From the NCBI RefSeq assembly GCF_030067815.1, contig NZ_CP125968.1, positions 1,728,001-1,792,000 of the forward strand: DNA of 64,000 nt, read 5' to 3'. A model generated the notes under the pieces. It was not told where the DNA came from and did no database searches. It saw only the letters and a list, made by a program, of their open reading frames with translations. Below, piece by piece: positions 27,890 to 41,567 of this stretch. Position numbers and translations under genes: made by a program. Source of the stretch: Sporosarcina thermotolerans (lineage in GTDB: Bacteria; Bacillota; Bacilli; Bacillales_A; Planococcaceae). How positions within the stretch are numbered: the first letter of the stretch is position 1; each line of letters opens with the position of its first letter.

Positions 27890-28792
27890 ATGGAAAAACC
27901 TAAAATTCATCCGTATATCCCAATCATCGTGGGTGTAATATCAGTGGCGCTCTCGGCGATATTTGTAAAACTAACGACCGCTGATGCTGGAGTCATCGCT
28001 TTTTATCGTATGTTTTTCACAGTTCTTTTAATGCTCCCGTTATTCTTAGTTAAATATAGGAAGGAAGTTCTTCTATTAACGAAGAAGGACTGGATCTTTT
28101 TGGCGGTTGCCGGGATTTTTCTGGCCTTTCACTTCATCTTATGGTTTGAATCACTGAATTACACCTCGGTAGCAAGTTCAACTGTACTTGTAACATTGCA
28201 ACCGATCTTTGCTTTTGTCGGTACATATTTCTTCTTTAAAGAGAAACTTTCGTTTAAAACAATATTGTCGGCTGTAATTGCAATAGCGGGAAGCGTCATT
28301 ATCAGTTGGAGTGATTTCCAATTAAGCGGAACAGCTTTCTTCGGAGATATGCTTGCATTGGCTGCTTGTGCATTAATTACTGCATACTTACTATTTGGCC
28401 AAGAAGTTCGTAAGCGACTATCTTTAATTACATATACGTTTCTTCTATATTCAATCAGTACAGTTACACTCTTTTTTTATGTGCTTATCAAGGGAGAGTC
28501 ATTCGGTCCTTACCCTGCGTCGAATTGGTTCTGGTTCTTCCTCCTTGCGCTTATTCCAAATCTATTAGGTCATTCACTTTTCAATTGGGCAGTTAAGTGG
28601 GTCAGTACGAATGTGATTTCCATTGCCATTCTTTTTGAACCAGTAGGTGCATCGGTTCTTGCGTTCTACATTCTTCACGAGAAACTTTCTGTAGCGCAAA
28701 TAACAGGCGGAATCGTTGTCATAGCGGGCATTCTCTTGTTTATTGTTGATATAAAAAAGCTTCGTGCAAAATTATTTTTAAAAAAGACTTGA
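27890..28792 (+). CDS. EamA/DMT family transporter
   Basis: A 300-residue ten-helix drug/metabolite transporter with two EamA repeats (SVALSAIFVKLTTADAGVIA and LALIPNLLGHSLFNWAVKWV). Substrate unknown. ATG 27890 (MEKPKIHPYIPI) is placed after AGAGAAGTG; the reading upstream to 27773 overlaps the divergent mgtC promoter region. rrn promoters begin at its 3' end. Confidence 0.85.
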   Translation: MEKPKIHPYIPIIVGVISVALSAIFVKLTTADAGVIAFYRMFFTVLLMLPLFLVKYRKEVLLLTKKDWIFLAVAGIFLAFHFILWFESLNYTSVASSTVLVTLQPIFAFVGTYFFFKEKLSFKTILSAVIAIAGSVIISWSDFQLSGTAFFGDMLALAACALITAYLLFGQEVRKRLSLITYTFLLYSISTVTLFFYVLIKGESFGPYPASNWFWFFLLALIPNLLGHSLFNWAVKWVSTNVISIAILFEPVGASVLAFYILHEKLSVAQITGGIVVIAGILLFIVDIKKLRAKLFLKKT

Positions 28793-28818
28793 TTTCTTGA
28801 TTCGAAATGTTGTATATT
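28789..28818 (+). promoter_or_regulatory. rrn promoter P1
   Basis: TTGATT (28789) and TATATT (28813), 18-bp spacing, TG-extended; the first overlaps the EamA stop. The following TACTTGTCCTT...AGAGACAA is also found after the promoter upstream of the 5S gene. Confidence 0.55.
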
Positions 28819-28895
28819 AGTACTTGTCCTTGAGAGACAAAAACAACTTCGGAAACGAAGTAAGTAATTTCGAGAAAAAGAAATGAAAAAAGTTG

Positions 28896-28924
28896 TTGAC
28901 TTGATAGAGACGATATGTTAAGAT
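28896..28924 (+). promoter_or_regulatory. rrn promoter P2
   Basis: TTGACT (28896) and TAAGAT (28919) with exact 17-bp spacing, 177 bp before the 16S gene. Leader RNA between them and 16S includes CTTGAAAACTGAAC, usual for Bacillales rrn leaders. Confidence 0.75.
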
Positions 28925-29100
28925 AATAAAGTCGCCGCAAAAAGACGGCGTACAATGAACCTTGAAAACTGAACAGCAAAACGTCAACAAATAAAGTTCT
29001 GGAGCCGACCCTGTCGGTGAAAAGAACAAAACGAATCTTCGGATTCGAAATTGACATCTTAAATGATGCCAGCAAGAATTGAGCAAATCAATTTCTTCTA

Positions 29101-33932
<4,832 letters not shown>

Positions 33933-34043
33933 TAAGTTATAAAGTATGGTTGAACTTGAAGTAGCAACAATGTCTCTTTTATCCGGTTTTGAACGAACAA
34001 GCAACGTTCAACAAAAACTTTAAAAGTTTTTTAAAAAAAGTGC

Positions 34044-34071
34044 TTGCAAATATCTACAGATTTGGTATAAT
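34044..34071 (+). promoter_or_regulatory. internal promoter between 23S and 5S
   Basis: TTGCAA (34044) and TATAAT (34066), 16-bp spacing with TTTGG before the -10. It would drive 5S and the 20 tRNAs independently. The transcribed start resembles that of rrn P1 (TTGTCCTT...AGAGACAA). Confidence 0.6.
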
Positions 34072-34100
34072 AAGTATTGTCCTTACAAGAGACAATATAG

Positions 34101-34216
34101 TCTGGTGACGATAGCGAAGAGGTCACACCCGTTCCCATACCGAACACGGAAGTTAAGCTCTTCAGCGCCGATGGTAGTAGGGGGCTTCCCCCTGTGAGAG
34201 TAGGACGTCGCCGGGC
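34101..34216 (+). rRNA. rrf: 5S ribosomal RNA
   Basis: 116-nt 5S rRNA, TCTGGTGACGATAGCGAAG to GACGTCGCCGGGC, with the conserved CCGAACACGGAAGTTAAG segment. Ends pair (CTGGTGACG / CGTCGCCGG). Confidence 0.97.
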
Positions 34217-34331
34217 AAACCAAATTCATACATAATTGTACAAGCATATATGAGTGAAGTTGAATCATCACATCGCAGCTCCCGTTAAAATTGGGAAAAG
34301 CGAGCAGGACAAGGAATCACGATTTTAACAT

Positions 34332-34407
34332 GGAGGATTAGCTCAGCTGGGAGAGCACCTGCCTTACAAGCAGGGGGTCGGCGGTTCGAACCCGTCATCC
34401 TCCACCA
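34332..34407 (+). tRNA. tRNA-Val (TAC)
   Basis: Cloverleaf with acceptor GGAGGAT/ATCCTCC, anticodon TAC in CCTTACAAG, encoded CCA. First tRNA of the cluster. Confidence 0.97.
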
Positions 34408-34429
34408 TAATATTTCCAACAAATGATTT

Positions 34430-34505
<76 letters not shown>

Positions 34506-34511
34506 CTTTTA

Positions 34512-34587
34512 GAGCCATTAGCTCAGTTGGTAGAGCATCTGACTTTTAATCAGAGGGTCGCAGGTTCGAATCCTGCATGGCTCACCA
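34512..34587 (+). tRNA. tRNA-Lys (TTT)
   Basis: Acceptor GAGCCAT/ATGGCTC, anticodon TTT in GACTTTTAATC, encoded CCA. Confidence 0.97.
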
Positions 34588-34617
34588 TTTTCTTGACTAA
34601 GGTCTCGAAATGAATAC

Positions 34618-34699
34618 GCGGGTGTGGTGGAACTGGCAGACACGCTAGACTTAGGATCTAGTGCCGTAAGGCGTGGGGGTTCGACTCCCTTCACCCGCA
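34618..34699 (+). tRNA. tRNA-Leu (TAG)
   Basis: Class II tRNA with long variable arm (TGCCGTAAGGCGT), acceptor GCGGGTG/CACCCGC, anticodon TAG in ACTTAGGAT. CCA is not encoded. Confidence 0.95.
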
Positions 34700-34707
34700 C
34701 TTTCAAT

Positions 34708-34782
34708 GCGGAAGTAGTTCAGTGGTAGAATACGACCTTGCCAAGGTCGGGGTCGCGGGTTCGAATCCCGTCTTCCGCTCCA
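34708..34782 (+). tRNA. tRNA-Gly (GCC)
   Basis: Acceptor GCGGAAG/CTTCCGC, anticodon GCC in CTTGCCAAG, encoded CCA. Confidence 0.97.
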
Positions 34783-34791
34783 CTTTCTTAA

Positions 34792-34880
34792 GCCGGGGTG
34801 GCGGAACTGGCAGACGCACAGGACTTAAAATCCTGCGGTAGGTGACTACCGTACCGGTTCGATTCCGGTTCTCGGCACCA
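34792..34880 (+). tRNA. tRNA-Leu (TAA)
   Basis: Class II tRNA, anticodon TAA in ACTTAAAAT, variable arm CGGTAGGTGACTACCG, encoded CCA. Confidence 0.96.
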
Positions 34881-34896
34881 ATTTTCTTATAAAGAT

Positions 34897-34973
<77 letters not shown>

Positions 34974-34983
34974 TTTTAAATCA

Positions 34984-35060
34984 CGGGAAGTAGCTCAGCT
35001 TGGTAGAGCACTTGGTTTGGGACCAAGGGGTCGCAGGTTCGAATCCTGTCTTCCCGACCA
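34984..35060 (+). tRNA. tRNA-Pro (TGG)
   Basis: Acceptor CGGGAAG/CTTCCCG, anticodon TGG in GTTTGGGAC, encoded CCA. Confidence 0.97.
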
Positions 35061-35067
35061 CTTCTTT

Positions 35068-35143
35068 GGGGCCTTAGCTCAGCTGGGAGAGCGCCTGCCT
35101 TGCACGCAGGAGGTCAGCGGTTCGATCCCGCTAGGCTCCACCA
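35068..35143 (+). tRNA. tRNA-Ala (TGC)
   Basis: Acceptor GGGGCCT/AGGCTCC, anticodon TGC in CCTTGCACG, encoded CCA. Confidence 0.97.
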
Positions 35144-35164
35144 TATAATTAAAATAGTTTTCCT

Positions 35165-35238
35165 GGCGGCGTAGCTCAGCTGGCTAGAGCGTACGGTTCA
35201 TACCCGTAAGGTCGGGGGTTCGATCCCCTCTGCCGCCA
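35165..35238 (+). tRNA. tRNA-Met, elongator (CAT)
   Basis: Acceptor GGCGGCG/TGCCGCC, anticodon CAT in GTTCATACC. CCA is not encoded. First-position G-C pair and cluster place make it the elongator. Confidence 0.93.
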
Positions 35239-35245
35239 TCCTAAA

Positions 35246-35322
35246 GGACCTTTAGCTCAGTTGGTTAGAGCAGACGGCTCATAACCGTCCGGTCGCAGGT
35301 TCGAGTCCTGCAAGGTCCACCA
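35246..35322 (+). tRNA. tRNA-Ile2 (CAT, lysidine type)
   Basis: Acceptor GGACCTT/AAGGTCC, anticodon CAT in CTCATAACC, encoded CCA. Overall sequence and position match the tRNA-Ile whose C34 is converted to lysidine, reading AUA. Elongator Met is the alternative. Confidence 0.85.
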
Positions 35323-35338
35323 CTATTTGTATACACAC

Positions 35339-35431
35339 GGAGGAATACCCAAGCCTGGCTGAAGGGATCGGTCTTGAAAACCGACAGGGGTGTTAAAGCC
35401 CGCGGGGGTTCGAATCCCTCTTCCTCCGCCA
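35339..35431 (+). tRNA. tRNA-Ser (TGA)
   Basis: Class II tRNA of 93 nt, acceptor GGAGGAA/TTCCTCC, anticodon TGA in TCTTGAAAA, encoded CCA. Confidence 0.96.
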
Positions 35432-35467
35432 TTATTTTTAAACAGACATAGTGGCTGGAAACAAAAT

Positions 35468-35630
35468 AGTAAGCGTAGGATATAAAAATCTTACGAATAA
35501 CATTATCGCGGGGTGGAGCAAGTCGCATCACGCAGAATGCGATTTGTATAATTTCCTAAAAGGAAATTATAGTTAAGTCCTAAAGCAAGACAGTAAGCGT
35601 AGGATAAAAAAATCTTACAACTAACATTAT

Positions 35631-35644
<14 letters not shown>
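35468..35644 (+). repeat. duplicated tRNA-fMet 5' end and leader
   Basis: A 53-nt segment occurs at 35468-35520 and 35592-35644 with three mismatches. Each copy is a GTAAG...CTTAC hairpin, a spacer, and the first 14 nt of tRNA-fMet (CGCGGGGTGGAGCA). Only the second continues into the tRNA. The 71 nt between hold hairpins TCGCAT/ATGCGA and ATAATTTCC/GGAAATTAT. This accounts for the 199-bp tRNA-free stretch. Confidence 0.8.
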
Positions 35645-35704
<60 letters not shown>

Positions 35705-35707
35705 AAT

Positions 35708-35783
35708 GGTCCCGTGGTGTAGCGGTTAACATGCCTGCCTGTCACGCAGGAGATCGCCGGTTCGATCCCGGTCGGGACCGCCA
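35708..35783 (+). tRNA. tRNA-Asp (GTC)
   Basis: Acceptor GGTCCCG/CGGGACC, anticodon GTC in CCTGTCACG, encoded CCA. Confidence 0.97.
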
Positions 35784-35833
35784 TTTCTTTTAAGATACAT
35801 AGTAACCGAGAAAAATAGTTATGATGTATGATT

Positions 35834-35909
35834 GGCTCAGTAGCTCAGTCGGTAGAGCAAAGGACTGAAAATCCTTGTGTCGGCGGTTCGATTCCGTCCT
35901 GAGCCACCA
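35834..35909 (+). tRNA. tRNA-Phe (GAA)
   Basis: Acceptor GGCTCAG/CTGAGCC, anticodon GAA in ACTGAAAAT, encoded CCA. In B. subtilis trnB a tRNA-His follows; here the next tRNA starts 5 nt later. Confidence 0.97.
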
Positions 35910-35914
35910 TTCTT

Positions 35915-35988
35915 GCGGGTGTAGTTTAGTGGTAAAACCTCAGCCTTCCAAGCTGATGATGAGGGTTCGATTCCCTTCACCCGCTCCA
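35915..35988 (+). tRNA. tRNA-Gly (TCC)
   Basis: Acceptor GCGGGTG/CACCCGC, anticodon TCC in CTTCCAAG, encoded CCA. Confidence 0.97.
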
Positions 35989-35990
35989 TG

Positions 35991-36067
<77 letters not shown>

Positions 36068-36070
36068 TTT

Positions 36071-36145
36071 TCCGCAGTAGCTCAGTGGTAGAGCAATCGG
36101 CTGTTAACCGATCGGTCGTAGGTTCGAGTCCTACCTGCGGAGCCA
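36071..36145 (+). tRNA. tRNA-Asn (GTT)
   Basis: Acceptor TCCGCAG/CTGCGGA, anticodon GTT in CTGTTAACC, encoded CCA. Confidence 0.97.
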
Positions 36146-36154
36146 ATTTTATAC

Positions 36155-36245
36155 GGGGAAGTACTCAAGAGGCTCAAGAGGCGCCCCTGCTAAGGGCGTA
36201 GGTCGCGAAAGCGGTGCGAGGGTTCGAATCCCTCCTTCTCCGCCA
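36155..36245 (+). tRNA. tRNA-Ser (GCT)
   Basis: Class II tRNA of 91 nt, acceptor GGGGAAG/CTTCTCC (one wobble), anticodon GCT in CCTGCTAAG, encoded CCA. Confidence 0.95.
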
Positions 36246-36254
36246 TATTTATAT

Positions 36255-36326
36255 GGCCCCTTGGTCAAGCGGTTAAGACACCGCCCTTTCACGGCGGTAA
36301 CACGGGTTCGAATCCCGTAGGGGTCA
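36255..36326 (+). tRNA. tRNA-Glu (TTC)
   Basis: Acceptor GGCCCCT/AGGGGTC, anticodon TTC in CCTTTCACG. CCA is not encoded. Last tRNA before the operon terminator. Confidence 0.95.
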
Positions 36327-36332
36327 TTTCAT

Positions 36333-36374
36333 AAAGACAGCCACATCCATTTTAAAGGATGTGGCTGTCTTTTA
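36333..36374. terminator. rrn/tRNA operon terminator, shared with yteA
   Basis: A 16-bp stem (AAAGACAGCCACATCC / GGATGTGGCTGTCTTT) with 8-nt loop, followed by T-rich sequence; it overlaps the yteA stop region. Confidence 0.93.
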
Positions 36375-37112
36375 TTTATCTTCTGTATAACTGTCTTTTA
36401 GATGATATGGAATATCGCCAATAGGGGATTCAATCCCTTCGTCATCTAGTCTCTCTTCGTATTCTTCGGATAACTCAGACCTGACGTACCCGCGTGCCTC
36501 CCCAGTAATATCCGTGCTAACAAAATCCTCCAATTCTTCAGCAGAACCATCAGAGATTTCATCATAGTATAATGTATTATAATTATCACGGTCTCCAGTG
36601 AAATCGGATGGTGTTTCAGAAGTACCGGATTTCGCTATTTCTTGAAAGCTGTCTTCACCGTCTCTATGGAGTCCTTCTCTACGATCACGATCAGCAAATG
36701 AATTAGGATTTGCCATGATTAATATATCCTTTTCCGATGGTCTATCATTTGGTATATCTTGGTCAGGGCTATGTTCGATGCAGTAGGTTGTATAAGGCAA
36801 TGCTTCGAGCCGTTCGAAAGGTATTTCACGGTTGCATAATTCACAATAACCATATGTTCCGTCTGAAAGGGCTTGTAATGCATTTTCTGCTTTGTTGAAT
36901 TCATCGCCTGCATGTACATTCAATGCCATGTCTTTTTGGCGTTCAAAGAGTTCTGTTCCCAGGTCGCCAGGATGATTGTCGTATGATGACAATTCGCCTA
37001 CAGCATCTCTTTCTGAATTTCTGATATCGGTCTCTTTTTCCGTTTTAGCATATTGTGTTTTCATTTCCATCAATTCTTGTTTAATTATGTTTTTTTGTTG
37101 ATCGGATAACAT
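36372..37112 (-). CDS. yteA: YteA-family protein with DksA/TraR zinc finger
   Basis: A 246-residue acidic protein of the YteA sporulation-associated family. The N-terminal half has an anti-parallel helix region (LMEMKTQYAKTEKETDIRN; DNHPGDLGTELFERQKDMA) and a DksA-like zinc finger CELCNREIPFERLEALP...C. The C-terminal half is highly acidic and low complexity. ATG 37112 (MLSDQQKN) follows AAGGATGTG; the longer start at 37169 lacks a site. Role in B. subtilis is not well defined. Confidence 0.8.
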   Translation of the reverse strand: MLSDQQKNIIKQELMEMKTQYAKTEKETDIRNSERDAVGELSSYDNHPGDLGTELFERQKDMALNVHAGDEFNKAENALQALSDGTYGYCELCNREIPFERLEALPYTTYCIEHSPDQDIPNDRPSEKDILIMANPNSFADRDRREGLHRDGEDSFQEIAKSGTSETPSDFTGDRDNYNTLYYDEISDGSAEELEDFVSTDITGEARGYVRSELSEEYEERLDDEGIESPIGDIPYHLKDSYTEDK

Positions 37113-37242
37113 ATTCAGCACATCCTTTTTTGTATTATCGATAGTATGGACTTTGTGGACGTTTCTCATAGCAATTAAAGTGTTTCCTTTATCAATTCCC
37201 TTGAGATAGGATAAGCTAAACCTTGAGTTTTATTATTTAATC

Positions 37243-37310
37243 GCTCGTTCTTTTCAAAAAGCGCTCGTTTATTCCCACAAGCTCTCATTCTTTCCCTCAC
37301 CAATACTCAA
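37243..37310. repeat. degenerate 20-bp phased repeat, core GCTCGTT
   Basis: GCTCGTTCTTTT at 37243, GCTCGTTTATTC at 37263 and CTCTCATTCTTT aligned at 37283, then a weaker CTCAACT near 37306. Spacing is 20, 20 and about 22. Lies in the 258-bp yteA-menA gap; nothing else is seen there except the menA terminator. Confidence 0.5.
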
Positions 37311-37327
37311 CTAAAACACCCCCGCCA

Positions 37328-37366
37328 ATAAAAAAACAGGCGAGGGTAAAATTCCCCCGCCTGTTA
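37328..37366 (-). terminator. menA terminator
   Basis: AACAGGCG-GGG and CCC-CGCCTGTT arms with loop TAAAATT; T run on the minus strand. Confidence 0.85.
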
Positions 37367-37370
37367 GAGA

Positions 37371-38321
37371 TTAATCAAAAAGAATGCCGACTAAAATTCC
37401 AATTCCTAAAAGTAATCCAAAAAGAGTATTTGTTATCGCTGTGTTCTTCATTGCAGGCATGACCTGTAGTGGAACAGTAAATGATCTGAACGTAGATATA
37501 GCATTAATGGGTTTCTTAACACTAAGTAATACAAGCAACGCCCATGGTGTTAGGTGACCGAGTAAAATAAGTGCAATGACCCAAATGTAAGAAATGACGA
37601 AAAATAATGTAAGTATGGTGATGGCATTGTTTCTTCCGACTAAGATAGCCAACGTTTTTCTTCCGCCTTCTTTATCGCCTTCAAGGTCACGGATATTATT
37701 GGACATCATAATTGCAGCGACAAGAAGCATGCTTGGTATAGAAATAAGTACAGCATCTGTCGTAACAGTACCTGTCTGAATATAAAAGGCAATCAGGATC
37801 AGAAGCATACCCATGACTACACCTGAAACAAGCTCTCCAAAAGGTGTGTAAGCGATTGGAAGCGGACCGCCGGTATAAAGATAGCCAATCAGCATTGAAA
37901 TGGCTCCAACGAGTGCAAGACCCCAAGATGTTTGCATACAGATGTAAATTCCGATAAGAACGGATATTGCATAAAGTGCAAGGGCTATGTTTAAAACGGT
38001 TTTAGGCTTTACACCATTACGGACAATCGTTCCTCCAATACCGATGGAATGTTCAGTGTCCAACCCAAGTTTGAAATCATAATACTCATTGAACATATTC
38101 GTTGCCATTTGTATTAAAATGCTTGCCAAAAGCATGGCGAAAAATAATGGGAAATGAAGTTTTCCGTAAGTCAGCGCGATCATTGTTCCGAGGAAAACCG
38201 GAGCGAACGCTGCTGTTAATGTATGCGGGCGTGTAAGTTGCCACCAAATACGCCATCCAGTATCTGCTTTAATAGTATGTTGCAATTTATTCTCTCCTAT
38301 CCTAATGTTTCCGTTATCCAT
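37371..38321 (-). CDS. menA: 1,4-dihydroxy-2-naphthoate polyprenyltransferase
   Basis: A 316-residue UbiA-type membrane prenyltransferase that attaches the isoprenoid tail to dihydroxynaphthoate, the membrane step of menaquinone synthesis. Asp-rich motifs NMFNEYYDFKLGLD and NNIRDLEGDKEGGRKTL are present, and WWQLTRPHTLTAAFAPVFLG is typical of MenA. ATG 38321 has TTTGGAG five bases upstream; TTG 38285 with AGGAGAG is an equally good start. It is divergent from menF. Confidence 0.92.
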   Translation of the reverse strand: MDNGNIRIGENKLQHTIKADTGWRIWWQLTRPHTLTAAFAPVFLGTMIALTYGKLHFPLFFAMLLASILIQMATNMFNEYYDFKLGLDTEHSIGIGGTIVRNGVKPKTVLNIALALYAISVLIGIYICMQTSWGLALVGAISMLIGYLYTGGPLPIAYTPFGELVSGVVMGMLLILIAFYIQTGTVTTDAVLISIPSMLLVAAIMMSNNIRDLEGDKEGGRKTLAILVGRNNAITILTLFFVISYIWVIALILLGHLTPWALLVLLSVKKPINAISTFRSFTVPLQVMPAMKNTAITNTLFGLLLGIGILVGILFD

Positions 38322-38474
38322 TGTACTCCAAAATGCATTAAAGAGGTATCCCCTTTGCATTATCTATGCGAGAAACGGGTAAATTCGGTATAATAAAAGT
38401 AAGAAATTTATTCTTCATTTAAAATACAGGTTCGGAAGTTGAGCTGCAGGTTGATTGAACATGAAGGAGAGAAT

Positions 38475-39862
38475 ATGATGAGTCATAAAATCACAGATGT
38501 GCAGAAAAACCGGGAGGTGACGATATCTCCCGCTACACGTTTTTTTACGGAGACTGTTGAAGTGGGGCGTTTATCCGCATTGTCATTTTTTGAAGCCGGC
38601 GTGTCCCTTTATAAGAACGAACGCTTTTATTGGCAGAACTCAGATAAAACATTGACTCTTGTTGGGATTGGACATGCTTATACATTATCAAATCAAAAGA
38701 AAACGAATCGCTATATGGATATATCGGAAAAGTGGAAGCAATTATGTTCTGTCTTGATAAAGAGGAAAAGGATGTTGATCCTATTCTTTTTGGTGGATTT
38801 TCCTTTGATGAAGAAAACCGAAGGAATTCTGAATGGGACGAGTTTCCATCTGCCTTTTTTGTCGTTCCTTCTTTTCAAATGAAAATCGAGGAAGGTAGAA
38901 CACTGATTTCCATCAATATGATTACGGACAAAAAGGAAGCAGCTGAAGACTTTGAAAGGTTGCGTGAGGAAAGGGACCATCTCATCCATCTTGCCCAGGT
39001 TGAGGAATTTGATTTTACCGACTCGAATGCAATTTTATCGACGAATGAGCGAAACAAAGAGCATTATCTAAATGCAGTGGAAAATGTAACAAAATCCATC
39101 AGAAATGGCAAAGCCGATAAAGCTGTAATTGCACGTGTAATAGAGCTCCAATTTGAACATGACGTAAATGATGTTAGTGTGCTGCATTCCATATCGAATG
39201 AACAGCAAGAGAGCTATCACTTTGGACTTCAAAAGGGAAATTCACTCTTTTTTGGTGCAACACCTGAACGTTTAATAGAAATCCGCGATGGTAAAGCCTA
39301 TTCGGCATGTGTAGCCGGTTCAATTAGGCGTGGAAAAACGGCAGCTGAAGATCGGAAGCTTGGAGAAGAGCTTTTGGGTGATCGGAAAAATCGTGAGGAA
39401 CATCAATACGTTGTCGGTATGATTTCGAGTATTTTTGAATCCTATTGCAATGAGGTACGGATCCCTAAAGCACCTAAATTGATGAAGATCAGGGATATCC
39501 AGCATCTTTTTACACCTGTTGAAGGAAAACTTGGGCAGGAAGTTGATATCTTTTCTTTCGTAGAAGCTTTACATCCAACACCTGCACTTGGTGGCGTTCC
39601 AACGGATGTCGCATTAAAAATTATTGGGGAAGAAGAAGGAATGGATCGCGGGTTTTATGCTGGTCCGATAGGCTGGACTGATGCCGCTTGCAATGGGGAA
39701 TTTGCAGTAGCCATCCGTTCTTCGTTGATAAAAGAAGACCATGCCTATTTGTACGCGGGAGGGGGAATTGTAGCAGATTCTAACCCTGAGGAAGAATACG
39801 AAGAGACATGGGTGAAGTTTAGACCAGTTTTAAGGGCGCTTGGAGGAAAGCTTAATGGATGA
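38475..39862 (+). CDS. menF: isochorismate synthase (one frameshift)
   Basis: Converts chorismate to isochorismate, first step of menaquinone synthesis; about 460 residues. The C-terminal chorismate-binding domain shows KAVIARVIEL, FFGATPERLIEI, ACVAGSIRRGKT, EHQYVVGMI, HLFTPVEGKL and HPTPALGGVP. The N-terminal half ends prematurely; at about 38734 one more G (TGGGAAGC) gives EKWEAIMFCLDKEEKD. ATG 38475 follows GAAGGAGAG. Overlaps menD by 8 bp. Confidence 0.92.
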
Positions 39863-41567
39863 CCGGACAGTGTTAACAAATCATGTTTTACGAATGACAG
39901 ATACTTTATTGAAAGCTGGAGTAAAGGCTGCTGTAATTAGCCCAGGCTCACGTTCCACGCCACTCGCATATGCATTTGCAGCTTCAAAAGAACTTCAGAC
40001 ATATATGCAGGTAGATGAAAGATCGGCCGGCTATTTTGCTTTAGGCCTTGCGAAGGCTACCGGGAACCCAGTTGCGCTTTTATGCACTTCCGGAACTGCA
40101 GCATCCAATTATCATCCGGCAATCACGGAAGCGTTTTATGCACGTGTGCCTTTAATTGTACTTACTGCTGACCGTCCGCATGAATTACGAGGCGTTGGGG
40201 CTCCGCAGGCGATTGACCAATTGAATATGTATGGTAAGCATGTAAAGTTCAGTGTGGATCTTCCACTGGCGGAAGAGAATGAAGAACTTGATTGGTTCTT
40301 GGAGCGGCATGTCAATCGTGCGGTTTCAATCGCAATGACGAAACCAATGGGGCCAATCCATTTGAATGTCCCGCTGCGTGAACCTTTACTGATCGATTTT
40401 GAAATGAAAGTTGCACAGTCCACATTTATTGAAAGAGTGCATGGAGAAATTGAGCTTTCGACTCAACAAAGGCGGACATTTCAATCGCTATTCGAAAACA
40501 CAAAGAATGGACTAATCATTGCTGGTGAATTACCCGTCGGATTTGATAAGGAGCGATTCTGGGAATTTGCGAATAAAATGCAATGGCCTGTACTATGTGA
40601 CCCATTATCTAATTTACGGTCTGAAGTACCGGAAGAATATAGCGATTTATGCATAGCCCATTATGACGCAATACTAAAAAGTGAGAAGTTTGCGGAGGGT
40701 GCTGTTCCGGATACTGTTATCCGATTTGGTCCGCAACCCGTATCCAAACCTTTGTCACTATTCCTGAAGAAAGTTCGTCCAAATGTCTTCATAGCTGTTG
40801 ATGAAGCACCCGAATTCCGTGATTCACTCGGAGTAGTTACACATCATTTACAGGCTTCCCCTGAATCAGTATTTGATATTCCGAGCCAAAGTGAACCGAA
40901 TGCATATACAGCAATGTGGTCGGCTGCAAATGACCTTACTGAAACAGCGACGCATCAATATGAGGGCCAACTGGGAGATGAAGGGATAATTGTAAAGACA
41001 TTATTTCAAATGATTCCTGACGGCAGCGATTTATTCTGCGGAAGCAGTATGCCAATCCGTGATGTAGACACTTTCTTTAGTAAGACGAATAAAGATATAG
41101 CGCTATTTTCAAATAGAGGGACAAACGGTATTGATGGGGTCGTTTCTACAGCGTTCGGTTTAGAAGCGGCACGGAAAAGGCCTACTTATTTGTTAATCGG
41201 GGACCTGTCCTTTTTACATGATGTGAATGGATTGATTGTTTCCAGATTCCATGAAACCAGTTTGACGATCGTCTTGGTGAATAATGATGGTGGCGGCATT
41301 TTCTCGTATTTGTCGCAGTCAACTGTGCCGAACCATTTTGAGGAATTATTCGGTACACCTACGGGATTGACGTTTGAGCATATCGGGGCTATGTACGATG
41401 CGCAGTATGCCGCAGTAAATACAGTTGAAGAGTTCAAAGAGGAAATCCAAAAGGATAAAACAAAGCCGGTCCGGATCATCGAAGTATTTACAAGCAGACC
41501 TATTAATGTCAAGGCTCATCGCGCATACTGGGCTGATGTAGTTGAAAGGCTCGATGGAAATGAATGA
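39855..41567 (+). CDS. menD: SEPHCHC synthase
   Basis: A 570-residue ThDP-dependent enzyme joining isochorismate with 2-oxoglutarate. Features: ISPGSRSTPLAYAFA, QVDERSAGYFALGLAK, LTADRPHELRGVGAPQAID and the ThDP-binding region IGDLSFLHDVNGL...NNDGGGIF. Intact. ATG 39855 with GGAGGAAAG upstream, inside the menF end; its stop lies inside menH. These overlaps mark a tight menFDHB operon. Confidence 0.96.
   Translation: MDDRTVLTNHVLRMTDTLLKAGVKAAVISPGSRSTPLAYAFAASKELQTYMQVDERSAGYFALGLAKATGNPVALLCTSGTAASNYHPAITEAFYARVPLIVLTADRPHELRGVGAPQAIDQLNMYGKHVKFSVDLPLAEENEELDWFLERHVNRAVSIAMTKPMGPIHLNVPLREPLLIDFEMKVAQSTFIERVHGEIELSTQQRRTFQSLFENTKNGLIIAGELPVGFDKERFWEFANKMQWPVLCDPLSNLRSEVPEEYSDLCIAHYDAILKSEKFAEGAVPDTVIRFGPQPVSKPLSLFLKKVRPNVFIAVDEAPEFRDSLGVVTHHLQASPESVFDIPSQSEPNAYTAMWSAANDLTETATHQYEGQLGDEGIIVKTLFQMIPDGSDLFCGSSMPIRDVDTFFSKTNKDIALFSNRGTNGIDGVVSTAFGLEAARKRPTYLLIGDLSFLHDVNGLIVSRFHETSLTIVLVNNDGGGIFSYLSQSTVPNHFEELFGTPTGLTFEHIGAMYDAQYAAVNTVEEFKEEIQKDKTKPVRIIEVFTSRPINVKAHRAYWADVVERLDGNE

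Noticed and set aside
35471..35530. A second tRNA-fMet gene
   Set aside because: Only the first 14 nt match; anticodon and T arms are absent.
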